64,000 nucleotides of DNA, from contig OMZS01000006.1 in the NCBI GenBank assembly GCA_900315565.1, positions 45,579-109,578 of the forward strand, given 5' to 3'. Positions 16,927-25,252 of the stretch are shown here, piece after piece. The notes under the pieces were generated by a model. It saw nothing but the letters and a program-made list of their open reading frames with translations, was not told the DNA's origin and did no database searches. The translations under genes and the position numbers were made by a program. Each line of letters opens with the position of its first letter. Positions within the stretch are counted from its first letter, which is position 1. This DNA is from an uncultured Prevotellaceae bacterium. GTDB taxonomy: Bacteria; Bacteroidota; Bacteroidia; Bacteroidales; Bacteroidaceae.

Positions 16927-16957
16927 TTTGTTCTGCTCTCGATTTTTTGTACCTTTG
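16927..16957 (+). promoter_or_regulatory. Promoter of the SpoU methyltransferase gene, overlapping a dispersed word
   Basis: TTTG (16927-16930), a 19-nt spacer, TACCTTTG (16950-16957). The spacer contains TTCTGCTCTCGATTTTT, the reverse complement of a word found in the 72-bp tandem repeat near 47100-47180. Confidence 0.6.
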
Positions 16958-16974
16958 TCCCCAAATAGCAAAAT

Positions 16975-17793
16975 ATGTTAAGCAAGAACCTCAATAAGTT
17001 TATCCATTCACTCGAACAAAAAAAAATCCGACAGCGCGAAGGAGCATTCGTTGCCGAAGGACCTAAAGTGGTGGGCGATTTGATGCGCTCGTTCACCCCA
17101 CGCCACATCATTGCCACTAGCCAGTGGTTCAATGAGCCAACGGAAGATCTTCTTTTGTCGGCCAACAGCCCATCACCACAATCACCATGCCCTGTTTCAA
17201 TCGTCACCGACGACGAACTGCGAAAGGCTAGTCTTCAGCAGCATCCGCAACAGGTAATTGCGATTTTCAACCTCCCTGAAACAACCCATGCAGATATCAA
17301 TATAGATGCCGCCAACCAACTTGTTCTTGCTCTCGACGGCGTACAGGACCCTGGCAATCTGGGAACCATTATCCGCATTGCCGACTGGTTTGGCATCTCC
17401 ACTCTGCTTTGTAGTCGTGACACAGCCGACGCATTCAACCCCAAAGTTGTTCAGGCTACAATGGGAAGTCTCGCGCGCGTACATATAATTTATTGTGACC
17501 TGCCAGAAACGCTTGCCTCGCTGTCAACCGACATTCCGCTTTATGGTACCTTCCTCGATGGCAACGACCTCTACAGCGAATCGCTCACACCCCACGGTGT
17601 CATCGTAATGGGAAACGAAGGCAACGGCATTAGCCCTACGGTGTCACGGCAGATTAACCGCAGGCTGCTCATTCCGGGGTTTGTCTCTGACTCAAATCAA
17701 CAGTCCGAAACCCGGCCCGACAGCCTCAATGTAGCCATTGCAACCGCCATCACCTGCGCAGAGTTTCGCCGTAGAACACTGCACCAGCCATAA
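16975..17793 (+). CDS. SpoU/TrmH-family RNA 2'-O-methyltransferase
   Basis: 272 residues. Transfers a methyl group from SAM to a ribose 2'-OH in rRNA or tRNA; the exact target is not predictable. An N-terminal substrate-binding domain (FVAEGPKVVGDLM) is followed by the SPOUT knot: LALDGVQDPGNLGTIIRIAD (motif 1), VIVMGNEGNGIS (motif 2) and SLNVAIATAI (motif 3). Between motifs 2 and 3, where relatives have a short IPxxGxxES turn, this protein has an extended PGFVSDSNQQSETRPD loop. It precedes tRNA-Lys, but the tRNA has its own promoter. Confidence 0.9.
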   Translation: MLSKNLNKFIHSLEQKKIRQREGAFVAEGPKVVGDLMRSFTPRHIIATSQWFNEPTEDLLLSANSPSPQSPCPVSIVTDDELRKASLQQHPQQVIAIFNLPETTHADINIDAANQLVLALDGVQDPGNLGTIIRIADWFGISTLLCSRDTADAFNPKVVQATMGSLARVHIIYCDLPETLASLSTDIPLYGTFLDGNDLYSESLTPHGVIVMGNEGNGISPTVSRQINRRLLIPGFVSDSNQQSETRPDSLNVAIATAITCAEFRRRTLHQP

Positions 17794-17838
17794 AATATCA
17801 CTTTTTTGACTATGCATTAGAAAAAAAACGGCAAAACA

Positions 17839-17870
17839 TTTGGCAGTTAAAATAAAAAGCTATACCTTTG
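17839..17870 (+). promoter_or_regulatory. tRNA-Lys promoter with extended -33 box
   Basis: TTTGGCAGTT begins at 17839; after the TTTG there is a 20-nt spacer and TACCTTTG at 17863-17870. The same extended -33 word precedes the small RNA at 30166. Confidence 0.7.
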
Positions 17871-17924
17871 CACTCGCAATTCCAGAAAGAGCATTTCTGA
17901 TGTTCTTTTTTCGAAGAAAAGCAT

Positions 17925-17997
17925 GCACCCGTAGCTCAGTTGGTAGAGCACCTGACTCTTAATCAGGGTGTCCAGGGTTCGAACCCCTGCGGGTGTA
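17925..17997 (+). tRNA. tRNA-Lys (CTT anticodon)
   Basis: 73 nt cloverleaf: acceptor GCACCCG/CGGGTGT, D arm GCTC...GAGC, anticodon stem CCTGA/TCAGG with loop CTCTTAA (anticodon CTT), T arm CAGGG TTCGAAC CCCTG, discriminator A. The 3' CCA is not encoded. Confidence 0.97.
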
Positions 17998-18001
17998 CTA
18001 A

Positions 18002-18028
18002 AGAGACCACAACGGTCTCTTTTTTTTG
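18002..18028 (+). terminator. Terminator after tRNA-Lys
   Basis: AGAGACC / GGTCTCT stem with a short loop, followed by eight T, a few bases after the tRNA. Confidence 0.9.
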
Positions 18029-18223
18029 GCACTTGCTGTTTTGATGCCCACCACCCCACCTTTGATGCAAACGCTTACCTTTTCCACATTACCATTTTTT
18101 CAATAAAAAATTCCATCTTTATACTCATAAGAGTAGAAAACTCTTTAAATATGTTTAGTTTTCTGCTTTTTTTGTCTTTTCTGCTTAAAAAGAATAAAAA
18201 GGAGAATAATATGTAAAGAAAGA

Positions 18224-18255
18224 TTGCTCGAAATAAAACAAAATGATTACTTTTG
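18224..18255 (+). promoter_or_regulatory. Promoter of inositol-phosphate synthase
   Basis: TTG (18224-18226), a 21-nt spacer, TACTTTTG (18248-18255), leaving a ~70-nt leader. The rest of the 300-bp gap from 18029 is AT-rich and holds no other gene that I can see. Confidence 0.6.
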
Positions 18256-18330
18256 TAGCGATTTAGAACGAAAAGGTTTTGAGTTATAAGAAAAAAGTAA
18301 AAAAATCAACTATTATAAAAATTTAAATCT

Positions 18331-19638
18331 ATGGAAAAATGTAATGTGAAGCCTGCTGAGGGCAGACTTGGAATTCTCGTTGTAGGCAACGGAGCCGTGG
18401 CCACTACTTTCATGACGGGTGTGCTCATGGCGCGCAAAGGGCTGACCAAACCTGTGGGAGCCATGACCCAGTACGACAAGATTCGTGTGGGAAAAGGTGA
18501 GGCAAAGAAATATCTGAAATACGAGGACATCGTTCCACTGGCCCGACTTGACGACATTGAGTTCGGCTGCTGGGATGTTTATCCGCAGAATGCCTATCAG
18601 GCTGCCGTCTATGCCGAGGTGCTCAAGCAGAAAGACATCGACCCCGTTCGCGAAGAGTTGGAAGCCATTGTTCCGATGAAGGCCGCATTCGACAAGAATT
18701 TTGCCAAGCGTCTCGACGGCGACAACGTGAAACAGTGTGCCACCCGCTGGGACATGGTTGAGCAGTTGCGCGAGGACATACGTGGCTTCAAGGCCGCTAA
18801 AGGATGTAGCCGCATGGTGGTGCTTTGGGCTGCCTCAACAGAAATCTATGTGCCCGTTTGCAAGGAGGTTCACTACTCTCTGGCCAATCTCGAGGCTGCC
18901 ATGAAAGCCGACGACCGCGAGCATGTGGCACCCTCGATGTGTTATGCCTACGCCGCCCTGGCCGAAGGTTGTCCGTTTATTATGGGTGCCCCCAACACCA
19001 CCGTGGATATTCCCGCCATGTGGGAAATGGCCGAAAAGACCCGCATGCCTATTGCAGGCAAGGATTTCAAGACCGGACAAACGCTCGTGAAGAGTGGTTT
19101 TGCTCCTATCATCGGCACACGCTGTCTGGGTCTTGACGGCTGGTTCTCTACCAATATTTTGGGCAACCGCGACGGACTGGTTCTCGATGTTCCTGAGAAT
19201 TTCCGTACCAAGGAGGTTTCAAAACTTTCTACACTCGAAACCATCCTGAAGGCCGACGAACAGCCCGACCTCTACTCCGACTACTATCACAAGGTGCGCA
19301 TCAATTACTACCCGCCGCGCAACGACAACAAGGAGAGTTGGGACAACATCGATATCCGTGGCTGGATGGGCTACCCGATGCAAATAAAAATCAATTTCCT
19401 CTGCCGCGACAGCATTCTGGCCGCACCCGTTTGCCTCGACCTCTGTCTGCTTAGTGACCTGGCCGCACGTGCCGGACGCTACGGCACACAGCGTTTCCTC
19501 AGTTTCTTCCTGAAGAGTCCTATGCACGACTACACCCAGGGCGAGGAGGCCGTGAACCATCTGTACCGCCAGCACACCATGCTGAAGAATGCCATCCGCG
19601 AAATGGGTGGCTACGAGCCCGACGAAGAGATTGACTAA
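18331..19638 (+). CDS. ino1: Inositol-3-phosphate synthase
   Basis: 435 residues. Converts glucose-6-phosphate to 1L-myo-inositol-3-phosphate using NAD. The Rossmann segment LGILVVGNGAVATTFMTG is at residues 12-30, followed by family segments FGCWDVYPQNAYQAA, VVLWAASTE, GCPFIMGAPNTTVDIPAM, GKDFKTGQTLVKSGFAP, GWFSTNILGNRDGLVLD and the C-terminal PVCLDLCLLSDLA. In Bacteroides this enzyme feeds inositol phospholipids and inositol sphingolipids, usually from a cluster with phosphatidylinositol-phosphate synthase and phosphatase. Here it is alone, with its own promoter and terminator, so partner genes must be elsewhere. The serine palmitoyltransferase at 43828 makes a sphingolipid use plausible. 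Confidence 0.93.
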   Translation: MEKCNVKPAEGRLGILVVGNGAVATTFMTGVLMARKGLTKPVGAMTQYDKIRVGKGEAKKYLKYEDIVPLARLDDIEFGCWDVYPQNAYQAAVYAEVLKQKDIDPVREELEAIVPMKAAFDKNFAKRLDGDNVKQCATRWDMVEQLREDIRGFKAAKGCSRMVVLWAASTEIYVPVCKEVHYSLANLEAAMKADDREHVAPSMCYAYAALAEGCPFIMGAPNTTVDIPAMWEMAEKTRMPIAGKDFKTGQTLVKSGFAPIIGTRCLGLDGWFSTNILGNRDGLVLDVPENFRTKEVSKLSTLETILKADEQPDLYSDYYHKVRINYYPPRNDNKESWDNIDIRGWMGYPMQIKINFLCRDSILAAPVCLDLCLLSDLAARAGRYGTQRFLSFFLKSPMHDYTQGEEAVNHLYRQHTMLKNAIREMGGYEPDEEID

Positions 19639-19710
19639 ACGGAAACTGCTCCATACAGATAGTAATCCACATTTACTATCAATCAAATCAGTAATTGAAA
19701 AAACAAAAAA

Positions 19711-19745
19711 CAGAGAAAAGCCTTAGAACTTTTCTCTGTTTTTTT
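19711..19745 (+). terminator. Terminator after inositol-phosphate synthase
   Basis: Perfect 10-bp stem CAGAGAAAAG / CTTTTCTCTG with an 8-nt loop and seven T. Confidence 0.92.
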
Positions 19746-19968
19746 GTATGAATGCATGTCAGCAACTCACACGTATTAAAGACAAATTAGCACAAAGTGA
19801 AGCTTTTACTCCACAAATAAGCAACTAAAGTTTTACTGATATGAAAACGACCACAGGATTACACTGATTCACCAGATTTGAACATGAAAACATGATGCTG
19901 ATGGGGTTCAAATAAACAGTTGAATTCAAATTCTCCCAAATAATGCTTTCATTTCTTTCCCTCTTTTC

Positions 19969-19999
19969 TTTGCCATTTCCGAAATAATTCCTATTTTTG
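19969..19999 (+). promoter_or_regulatory. Distal promoter of the BspA-like transcription unit or of a separate RNA
   Basis: TTTG (19969-19972, in TTTGCCA), a 19-nt spacer, TATTTTTG (19992-19999). The BspA-like ATG lies ~300 bp downstream, and I find no TAnnTTTG box between 20250 and 20303. The gap 19746-20302 has no convincing gene. Confidence 0.6.
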
Positions 20000-20150
20000 C
20001 AAGCGATAAACATGAATTGTTGAACCCATAAAACCATTTGCGTATGACATAGTGAATACATAAGGACATATAGGATGAACATCCGCTTTTGATTCTTGTT
20101 CTTGAAAATCGGCAAAATTGACAAGACTATCATCGAGAACTGAAGTGGAA

Positions 20151-20250
20151 GTTCGCGCCTAACGGCGTGGGCTTTTACTCGTTTAGATGATTAGGTGTTT
20201 GCCGATACCTCAAGAACATAGACGAAGTAATTAGTCCACGTTCTTTTTTT
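20151..20250 (+). ncRNA. Candidate structured leader RNA, or short RNA with its own terminator, before the BspA-like gene
   Basis: Long stem: left arm CGTGGGCTTTTACTCGT (20166-20182) pairs with ACGAAGTAATTAGTCCACG (20222-20240) with one bulge and one G-U. Inside is an apical hairpin AGGTGT / ATACCT (20193-20198 and 20205-20210). A run of seven T follows at once (20244-20250), so the structure could terminate transcription. The 5' GCGCC (20155-20159) can instead pair with GGCGT (20164-20168), which overlaps the foot of the long stem, giving two mutually exclusive folds. No family is assigned. A decayed coding fragment is an alternative reading of the same bases. Confidence 0.45.
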
Positions 20251-20302
20251 GTGCATTTTTCAAAACAACAATAACATTTTAACCATTAAACCACAAACGA
20301 AA

Positions 20303-21547
20303 ATGAAAAAGACAATCCAATTAATTCTCTTGCTCATCACCCTCCTGAGCTTTTCAAGCAACAAAGCTTATGCCTACGACATCGCTGTAGAGAATGAAGG
20401 CGTGACCATTTATTATAACTATAGCAAGGATGGAACAGAGTTGATAGTGACATATAATATTAATAATCTATACTCTGGCATCGTGGTCATCCCCGAAGAA
20501 GTGACGTATATGAACAGAACGCGGAAAGTGACCAGCATCGGAAATGGTGCTTTCTCTTATTGCTCCGGCCTCACCTCCGTCACCATCCCCAACAGCGTTA
20601 CAACCATCGGTAGTCAAGCATTCCAAGTTTGCTCCAGCCTCACCTACGTCACCATCCCCAACTCTGTGACCAGCATCGGGAACTCAGCTTTCTCTTATTG
20701 TTCCGGCCTCACCTCCGTCACCATCCCCAACAGCGTTACAACCATCGGTAGTAATGCGTTCAGAGGCTGCTCCGGCCTCACCTCCGTCACCATCCCCAAC
20801 AGCGTTACAACTATCGGTGGTAATGCGTTCACTCAATGCTCCGGCCTCACCTCCGTTATTTCAAAGATTGAGAATCCCTTTTCAATTGCAGGTAAAAATT
20901 CTGACTCCCGCATGTTCGACAAAGACATTTTCTACAATGCGACCCTCTATGTCCCCAAGGGCACCATCGATAAATACAAGTCAACAGAAGGCTGGAAGGA
21001 CTTTGTGTTTATTGAGGAAATTGGTGGCGGTGGTGGTGACACCCCAGAGGAGAAGCAATGCGCCAAGCCGACCATTTATTACGAGCAAGGCAAGCTTTCG
21101 TTTGGATGTGAAACGGAGGGTGTTCAATTCAAGTCGAGCATTACGGACACAGACATCAAAGACTACACTACGGCATCTATCGACCTCACGGTAACCTACA
21201 ACATCAGCGTGTATGCCACCAAGTCGGGGCTGGAGAACTCAGAGGTGGCTTACGGCACCTTGTGCTGGATAGACGTGGAGCCCCAGAAGGAAGGTATAGA
21301 AGACGGAACAGCCACCTTTGCAAAGCCCATGCAAGCCATGCCAGTGTTGATTCAGGCGGAGAATGGTGAGGTGAGTGTGCAGGGAGTGCCAGAGGGCACG
21401 CAGGTGAGTGTGTATGATGTGAATGGCCGTGAACTGGGCAGCAACCTGAGCCGTGGAAGTAACACCAAGGTAAGCACCCAGATGGGCACAGGCAGCGTGG
21501 CCGTAGTAAAGATGGGCAACCGGGCTGTGAAAGTGCTAATGAAGTAA
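20303..21547 (+). CDS. BspA-type leucine-rich repeat secreted protein with sorting-domain-like tail
   Basis: 414 residues, starting at the ATG of [15 protein letters not shown]; the signal peptide ends near KAYA. Residues ~70-200 hold about five LRR_5 (Treponema/BspA type) repeats of 23 residues with the pattern [14 protein letters not shown]-x-I-G. The next ~60 residues include the [20 protein letters not shown] capping motif common in these proteins, then [10 protein letters not shown], a linker, and a beta-rich domain. The last ~60 residues ([13 protein letters not shown] ... [16 protein letters not shown]) look like a C-terminal secretion/sorting domain. Probable surface adhesin or binding protein. 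The DNA repeats are nearly identical, suggesting recent expansion. Confidence 0.85.
   Translation: MKKTIQLILLLITLLSFSSNKAYAYDIAVENEGVTIYYNYSKDGTELIVTYNINNLYSGIVVIPEEVTYMNRTRKVTSIGNGAFSYCSGLTSVTIPNSVTTIGSQAFQVCSSLTYVTIPNSVTSIGNSAFSYCSGLTSVTIPNSVTTIGSNAFRGCSGLTSVTIPNSVTTIGGNAFTQCSGLTSVISKIENPFSIAGKNSDSRMFDKDIFYNATLYVPKGTIDKYKSTEGWKDFVFIEEIGGGGGDTPEEKQCAKPTIYYEQGKLSFGCETEGVQFKSSITDTDIKDYTTASIDLTVTYNISVYATKSGLENSEVAYGTLCWIDVEPQKEGIEDGTATFAKPMQAMPVLIQAENGEVSVQGVPEGTQVSVYDVNGRELGSNLSRGSNTKVSTQMGTGSVAVVKMGNRAVKVLMK
20561..20860 (+). repeat. 69-bp in-frame tandem repeats encoding LRRs
   Basis: Units begin at 20561, 20630, 20699, 20768 and 20837, exactly 69 bp apart. TCACCTCCGTCACCATCCCC is unchanged in three units. 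Codon-level identity makes unequal recombination or slippage likely. Confidence 0.9.
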
Positions 21548-21584
21548 GAACAAAAAAGTTTGTTCTCCTTGTGGGTGGAAGTTT

Positions 21585-21710
21585 AGGAAAGAAATTAGAA
21601 TAATTAGAATAATTACTTCAGAAAGGTATTTACATAATCATTTCTTTGATAATGTCAGTAAAAACAAACCATTTGTGGGTAATTATTCTAATTATTCTCA
21701 TTTCTTTCCT
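21585..21710. repeat. Long inverted repeat between convergent genes
   Basis: The left arm 21585-21616 and right arm 21679-21710 are reverse complements over 32 bp with one mismatch. The arms contain AATAATTAGAATAATTA words and enclose a 62-bp loop. They lie between the BspA-like gene (stop 21547) and the convergent C69 gene (stop 21735), so the stem could serve both as a 3' end. Confidence 0.8.
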
Positions 21711-21734
21711 ATACTCAGCTAACTTCCGCAAGCT

Positions 21735-23402
21735 TTACTTCTTTTTCTCAGGAATGGCGTAGAAATCACCTGTTGCCTTGAGCATTCGACGGGCCACATG
21801 CTCGGGATAGCCGGGTCGCTGGACTGTAGCTCCGAGTCCCTCTTTAGTACGCAAGAAGCGGCCATTCTCATCGGGTTTCACACTCATGTCGTTGTACTTC
21901 ACAATGAGATAAACGGCAAGTTGTTTCCAGCGAGCGAGCATCTGCTGCGCCTGTGTGTTGCTGTAATTATTGAGATATTCAACGGCGGCCGACGGGTCTT
22001 GGGCATAAAGGAGCACAGCACGGTCCTCAACGGTTTTCTGCTGTTCGAAATAACTGCGCTCCAGCGAATCGCGCACTTCCTTGAGCGAAGGGAACATCAT
22101 GGAGTAGCGCGGATAAACCATGTTGCTCACCCAGTTGCAGACCCAGTAGGCGTTTTTGTCTGAGAAAGTCAGAGCGTCTGCCCCCGGGGTATTATAGCAT
22201 TCGGGCTGCACGGTGTTGCCACAGTAAATGGGCGTATAGGCCACCATGTTGCCATCGTCGTTTCCAAACCAGAAAAGGCCACCAATCTGACGGGGGAGCC
22301 ACGAGCGCATCTGGCTCACATACGAGAAGCCGGTCTGCTGCGTGCTGGTAGGACGCTCGTTGAAGTACTCTTTTCCGTCCACCTTGAACGAAAGCGGCGT
22401 GGGACGGTAAGGCATGTCCCAAATGCCACCACCGAGATCCTTATCGAGTGCCAGGGCTGTGCCCTCGTAGTGGTCGCGCATGCACTGCATCAGTTCCTGC
22501 GGGCTCACCTTGTGAGGAGCCTTAATCCAAAGCGGCATACGCTCGCAGTTCTCCAGCGGTTCCTTGCCCATGACAAAAGGCAGATAGCGGTCGAACGAAG
22601 CATCGAAATGGCGGAAGAACGACCACACACGAGCCTCGCAGTAGCGGCGTCCGCCAAAGTCGGGCACAGCATAGGCATCGTTGTAACTGAAGTCGGCGTC
22701 CTTGCCACTGAACCAGCCCATTTTGCGCGCATACGCTACCACGTTTTTAGAGAACATCACATTGTTTTTGTCCTTCATGTTGAAACGGGTGATGCGGCTC
22801 TGGTTGGCATGAGCACAGATGCAATCGTCGGGAATACGCATGGCCACCCAAACGGTGCGCTCTTTCGAAACTTTGCGGTTGCTGCCGCAACCCATCATCT
22901 CCATGATCCAAGCTTCGTTGGGGTCGCAGATGGTGAAGGTCTCTCCCTCGGAGTTGTAGCCATACTGCTCTACGAGCTGAGTCATGACGCGGATGGCTTC
23001 GCGGGCCGACTTAGAGCGTTGCAAAGCCACGTAGATGAGCGAGCCGTAATCCATGATACCCGTAGTATCGACCATTTCCTCGCGGCCTCCGAAAGTGGTT
23101 TCGCCGATGGTCACCTGATACTCGTTGATGTTGCCGATGACGTTGTAGGTTTCAGGAGCCTCGGCTATGGCACCATGATATTTGTTGGTGTCCCAGTCGT
23201 AAATCTGCCGCATGGCACCCGGTTCGTGCTTGCCAGCAGGAAAATGGCAGAGGCCAATGAACATGCCATAGGAGTCAGCATTGTAGGTACACATCACACT
23301 GCCATCGGTTGAGGCGTTTTTGCCAACAATGAAGTTGGTACACGCCAACGACGGCAAAGCCAGGCCACAAACGGCCAAAAGTGAAAGAAAAATTCGTTTC
23401 AT
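21735..23402 (-). CDS. C69-family dipeptidase, secreted
   Basis: 555 residues. The N-terminal MKRIFLSLLAVCGLALPSLAC acts as signal peptide and propeptide; the Cys in LACTNFIVGKNAS is the expected N-terminal nucleophile of C69 (Ntn-hydrolase) peptidases. Further family segments are DGSVMCTYNADS, GNINEYQVTIGETTFGGR, FTICDPNEAWIMEMMG, VWVAMRIPDDCICAHANQSR, and PYRPTPLSFKVDGKEYFNERP. It probably cleaves dipeptides in the periplasm or at the surface, which fits amino-acid-using Bacteroidales. It lies beside the M23 peptidase on the same strand, 95 bp apart. Confidence 0.93.
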   Translation of the reverse strand: MKRIFLSLLAVCGLALPSLACTNFIVGKNASTDGSVMCTYNADSYGMFIGLCHFPAGKHEPGAMRQIYDWDTNKYHGAIAEAPETYNVIGNINEYQVTIGETTFGGREEMVDTTGIMDYGSLIYVALQRSKSAREAIRVMTQLVEQYGYNSEGETFTICDPNEAWIMEMMGCGSNRKVSKERTVWVAMRIPDDCICAHANQSRITRFNMKDKNNVMFSKNVVAYARKMGWFSGKDADFSYNDAYAVPDFGGRRYCEARVWSFFRHFDASFDRYLPFVMGKEPLENCERMPLWIKAPHKVSPQELMQCMRDHYEGTALALDKDLGGGIWDMPYRPTPLSFKVDGKEYFNERPTSTQQTGFSYVSQMRSWLPRQIGGLFWFGNDDGNMVAYTPIYCGNTVQPECYNTPGADALTFSDKNAYWVCNWVSNMVYPRYSMMFPSLKEVRDSLERSYFEQQKTVEDRAVLLYAQDPSAAVEYLNNYSNTQAQQMLARWKQLAVYLIVKYNDMSVKPDENGRFLRTKEGLGATVQRPGYPEHVARRMLKATGDFYAIPEKKK

Positions 23403-23497
23403 TCGTATTAGTTGTTTTGTTTGTAAATAATCGTTATGTTCAAATCTTTGGTTGTTTTCAGTATGGCATGGCTGCTGTTGTCAGCAGAACGTGCTGT

Positions 23498-25174
23498 TCA
23501 ATAAGTGAACTGGGCTTCGTAAATGCGCTCATTGTTGCAATTATCACGGGCCATGAACTTCAGCTTGCGCAGTTTGCCAGTGCGCTTGACGGGCGTTTTA
23601 GTCAAGTCGCAACTCACCCACGGACTTTTTGCCACCTCTTCGAACAGCACAAACTGACCGTCCACATAGCCTTTGTAGGTGCTGATGCCGCTTTTGGCGT
23701 CAGAGAGGCCAATAGTGATGCGCTGGCCAAGGCTCATGGCATTGACGAGCGGCGGCTCGTCGTCGTACTCCACCTCGTAGGTGGCCGCCAGCTCACGAAC
23801 ACGTGCTTCCACCCATCCGTTTTTGCATTTGCCGCCCATATATCGGTCGGTGCCCCAATGGGAAACGACATAGAGTTTGGTGGAGTCGCTCACGGGTCGC
23901 GAGGCATGACACTTCAGTCGCAGCCTTGCCCACGACAAGAGCGGAAAGGAGCCTGTTGTCTGAGGCGTAAAGGCATCCGAATAGCGGGACGGTTGACTGA
24001 CAGAACGCGGACTGAGTTCCACATTCTTGGCCAGCACATGTTTCGGAAGAACGAGCTCTGCCCCCTCGGCAAACAAATGGTTCACCCGGTTCCACTGCAT
24101 CAACCTCATCACATTGGCAGGTTGGGCAGGCGGAATGGCACGTTTCTCGCCACGAACGGTAAACTCATACTCGCTCGTGTTGCCTGCAAAGTCGATGAGG
24201 GTGTATTTCAGCTGATAGTTGCGCTCTTCGTTGAAATCAATGATGCCCCGGTTTTCATCGGCACGAAGGATGGGGAGCGTGTTGCCGGGCTCCAAGTAAG
24301 AGCGCATGTACCACACGTTGCTATGCAGATAGTGCTGATAGTCGCCCCACGAATTCACCATCAGATTGCCGTCCATGGGAATGTTATTTACGTCGCTACG
24401 GAACACCTCACGCCCGTCAACCGAAAGAATGGTCTGACGAATGCCGTAGTTGTTGTAGCTTTGCTCCATATAGTCGTTGGCCCAAAGTCCGAAGCCCACT
24501 CTACCCCACGCTGTAAACTCGCGGGTGAGCTGATGCGAGGAGAAACCAAAATACTGCTGTGTGGCTCCGCCATTGAAAACGCCCTCGCCGGGCATGGGAT
24601 AAGCCATGAAAGCATGAGCCTGTGGCGGTGTGGCATCGCGGACGAAAGGCTTGAGGAAGTCCAGCGGGTCGAGCATGTTCCACGTGCGTGTGTCGTGAAT
24701 CTCCAGATGCAGATGAGGAGCCTGCGACGAGCCGGTGTTGCCGCTGAGGGCTATCAGCTGCCCTTTGGCTACGGGGCAGTCGGTAGCCCGCAGGTGAACA
24801 TCAGCCTGAAAACTCTCGTGGCTGTACTGCCAACGACGCAAGGCTGCCTGTAAGGCCGGCGCAAACTTCTTGAGATGGCAATAAACGCTGGAGTAGCCCT
24901 CGGGATGGCGCACAAACACGGCATTGCCAAAGCCATAGAGCCCTACGGTGAGCCGCTCCACATAGCCGTCGGCAATCGAGAAGATGGGTTTGCCTTCTAC
25001 TCGCTCGGTCTTGACATCGATGCCGCCATGAAAATGGTTGGGACGCGGTTCGCCAAAGTTTCCTGCCAGAATGATTTCGTAGTTGACGGGCGAGGCGCAA
25101 TCCATCTGCCCGTGGGCAAAGCCCCACGATGCGAGCACGGAAAGCACGGCCGCCAGGAAATGTTTTTTCAGCAT
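23498..25174 (-). CDS. M23-family (LytM) metallopeptidase, secreted
   Basis: 558 residues, starting at the ATG at 25174 (MLKKHFLAAVLSVLASWGFAHG, a normal signal peptide); the frame extends 16 codons further upstream but without signal-peptide character. The LytM domain lies at residues ~25-165: NHFHGGIDVKT gives the first Zn ligands (His and Asp), and APHLHLEIHD the HxH pair. The remaining ~390 residues are beta-rich and unassigned, with an Ig-like feel (YTLIDFAGNTSEYEF). Such proteins cut peptidoglycan cross-links or act as inactive scaffolds; the metal ligands here are intact. A terminator for nadC lies just upstream, so it is probably transcribed separately. Confidence 0.9.
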   Translation of the reverse strand: MLKKHFLAAVLSVLASWGFAHGQMDCASPVNYEIILAGNFGEPRPNHFHGGIDVKTERVEGKPIFSIADGYVERLTVGLYGFGNAVFVRHPEGYSSVYCHLKKFAPALQAALRRWQYSHESFQADVHLRATDCPVAKGQLIALSGNTGSSQAPHLHLEIHDTRTWNMLDPLDFLKPFVRDATPPQAHAFMAYPMPGEGVFNGGATQQYFGFSSHQLTREFTAWGRVGFGLWANDYMEQSYNNYGIRQTILSVDGREVFRSDVNNIPMDGNLMVNSWGDYQHYLHSNVWYMRSYLEPGNTLPILRADENRGIIDFNEERNYQLKYTLIDFAGNTSEYEFTVRGEKRAIPPAQPANVMRLMQWNRVNHLFAEGAELVLPKHVLAKNVELSPRSVSQPSRYSDAFTPQTTGSFPLLSWARLRLKCHASRPVSDSTKLYVVSHWGTDRYMGGKCKNGWVEARVRELAATYEVEYDDEPPLVNAMSLGQRITIGLSDAKSGISTYKGYVDGQFVLFEEVAKSPWVSCDLTKTPVKRTGKLRKLKFMARDNCNNERIYEAQFTY

Positions 25175-25195
25175 GAGGTTCTTGTAACACATATA

Positions 25196-25240
25196 AAAAA
25201 AACGTTGCACTCTACCATACAAACAATGGCAGAGTGCAAC
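25196..25240 (-). terminator. Terminator of nadC (minus strand)
   Basis: GTTGCACTCT / AGAGTGCAAC 10-bp stem with an inner CCAT/ATGG pairing, followed on the minus strand by GTTTTTTTT. It lies between the nadC stop and the start of the M23 gene. Confidence 0.85.
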
Positions 25241-25252
25241 CTCAGATGGGGC

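Noticed and set aside
19825-20133. 102-codon frame on the minus strand upstream of the BspA-like gene
   Set aside because: No promoter or family match; AT-rich composition, and it lies antisense to the strong promoter at 19969-19999.
20119-20270. Possible decayed coding fragment (FAPNGVGFYSF ... [15 protein letters not shown]) reminiscent of a LytTR-like domain
   Set aside because: It is short, has an in-frame stop and no recognisable remainder; the paired arms and T-run explain the bases better. Kept as an alternative in the leader entry.
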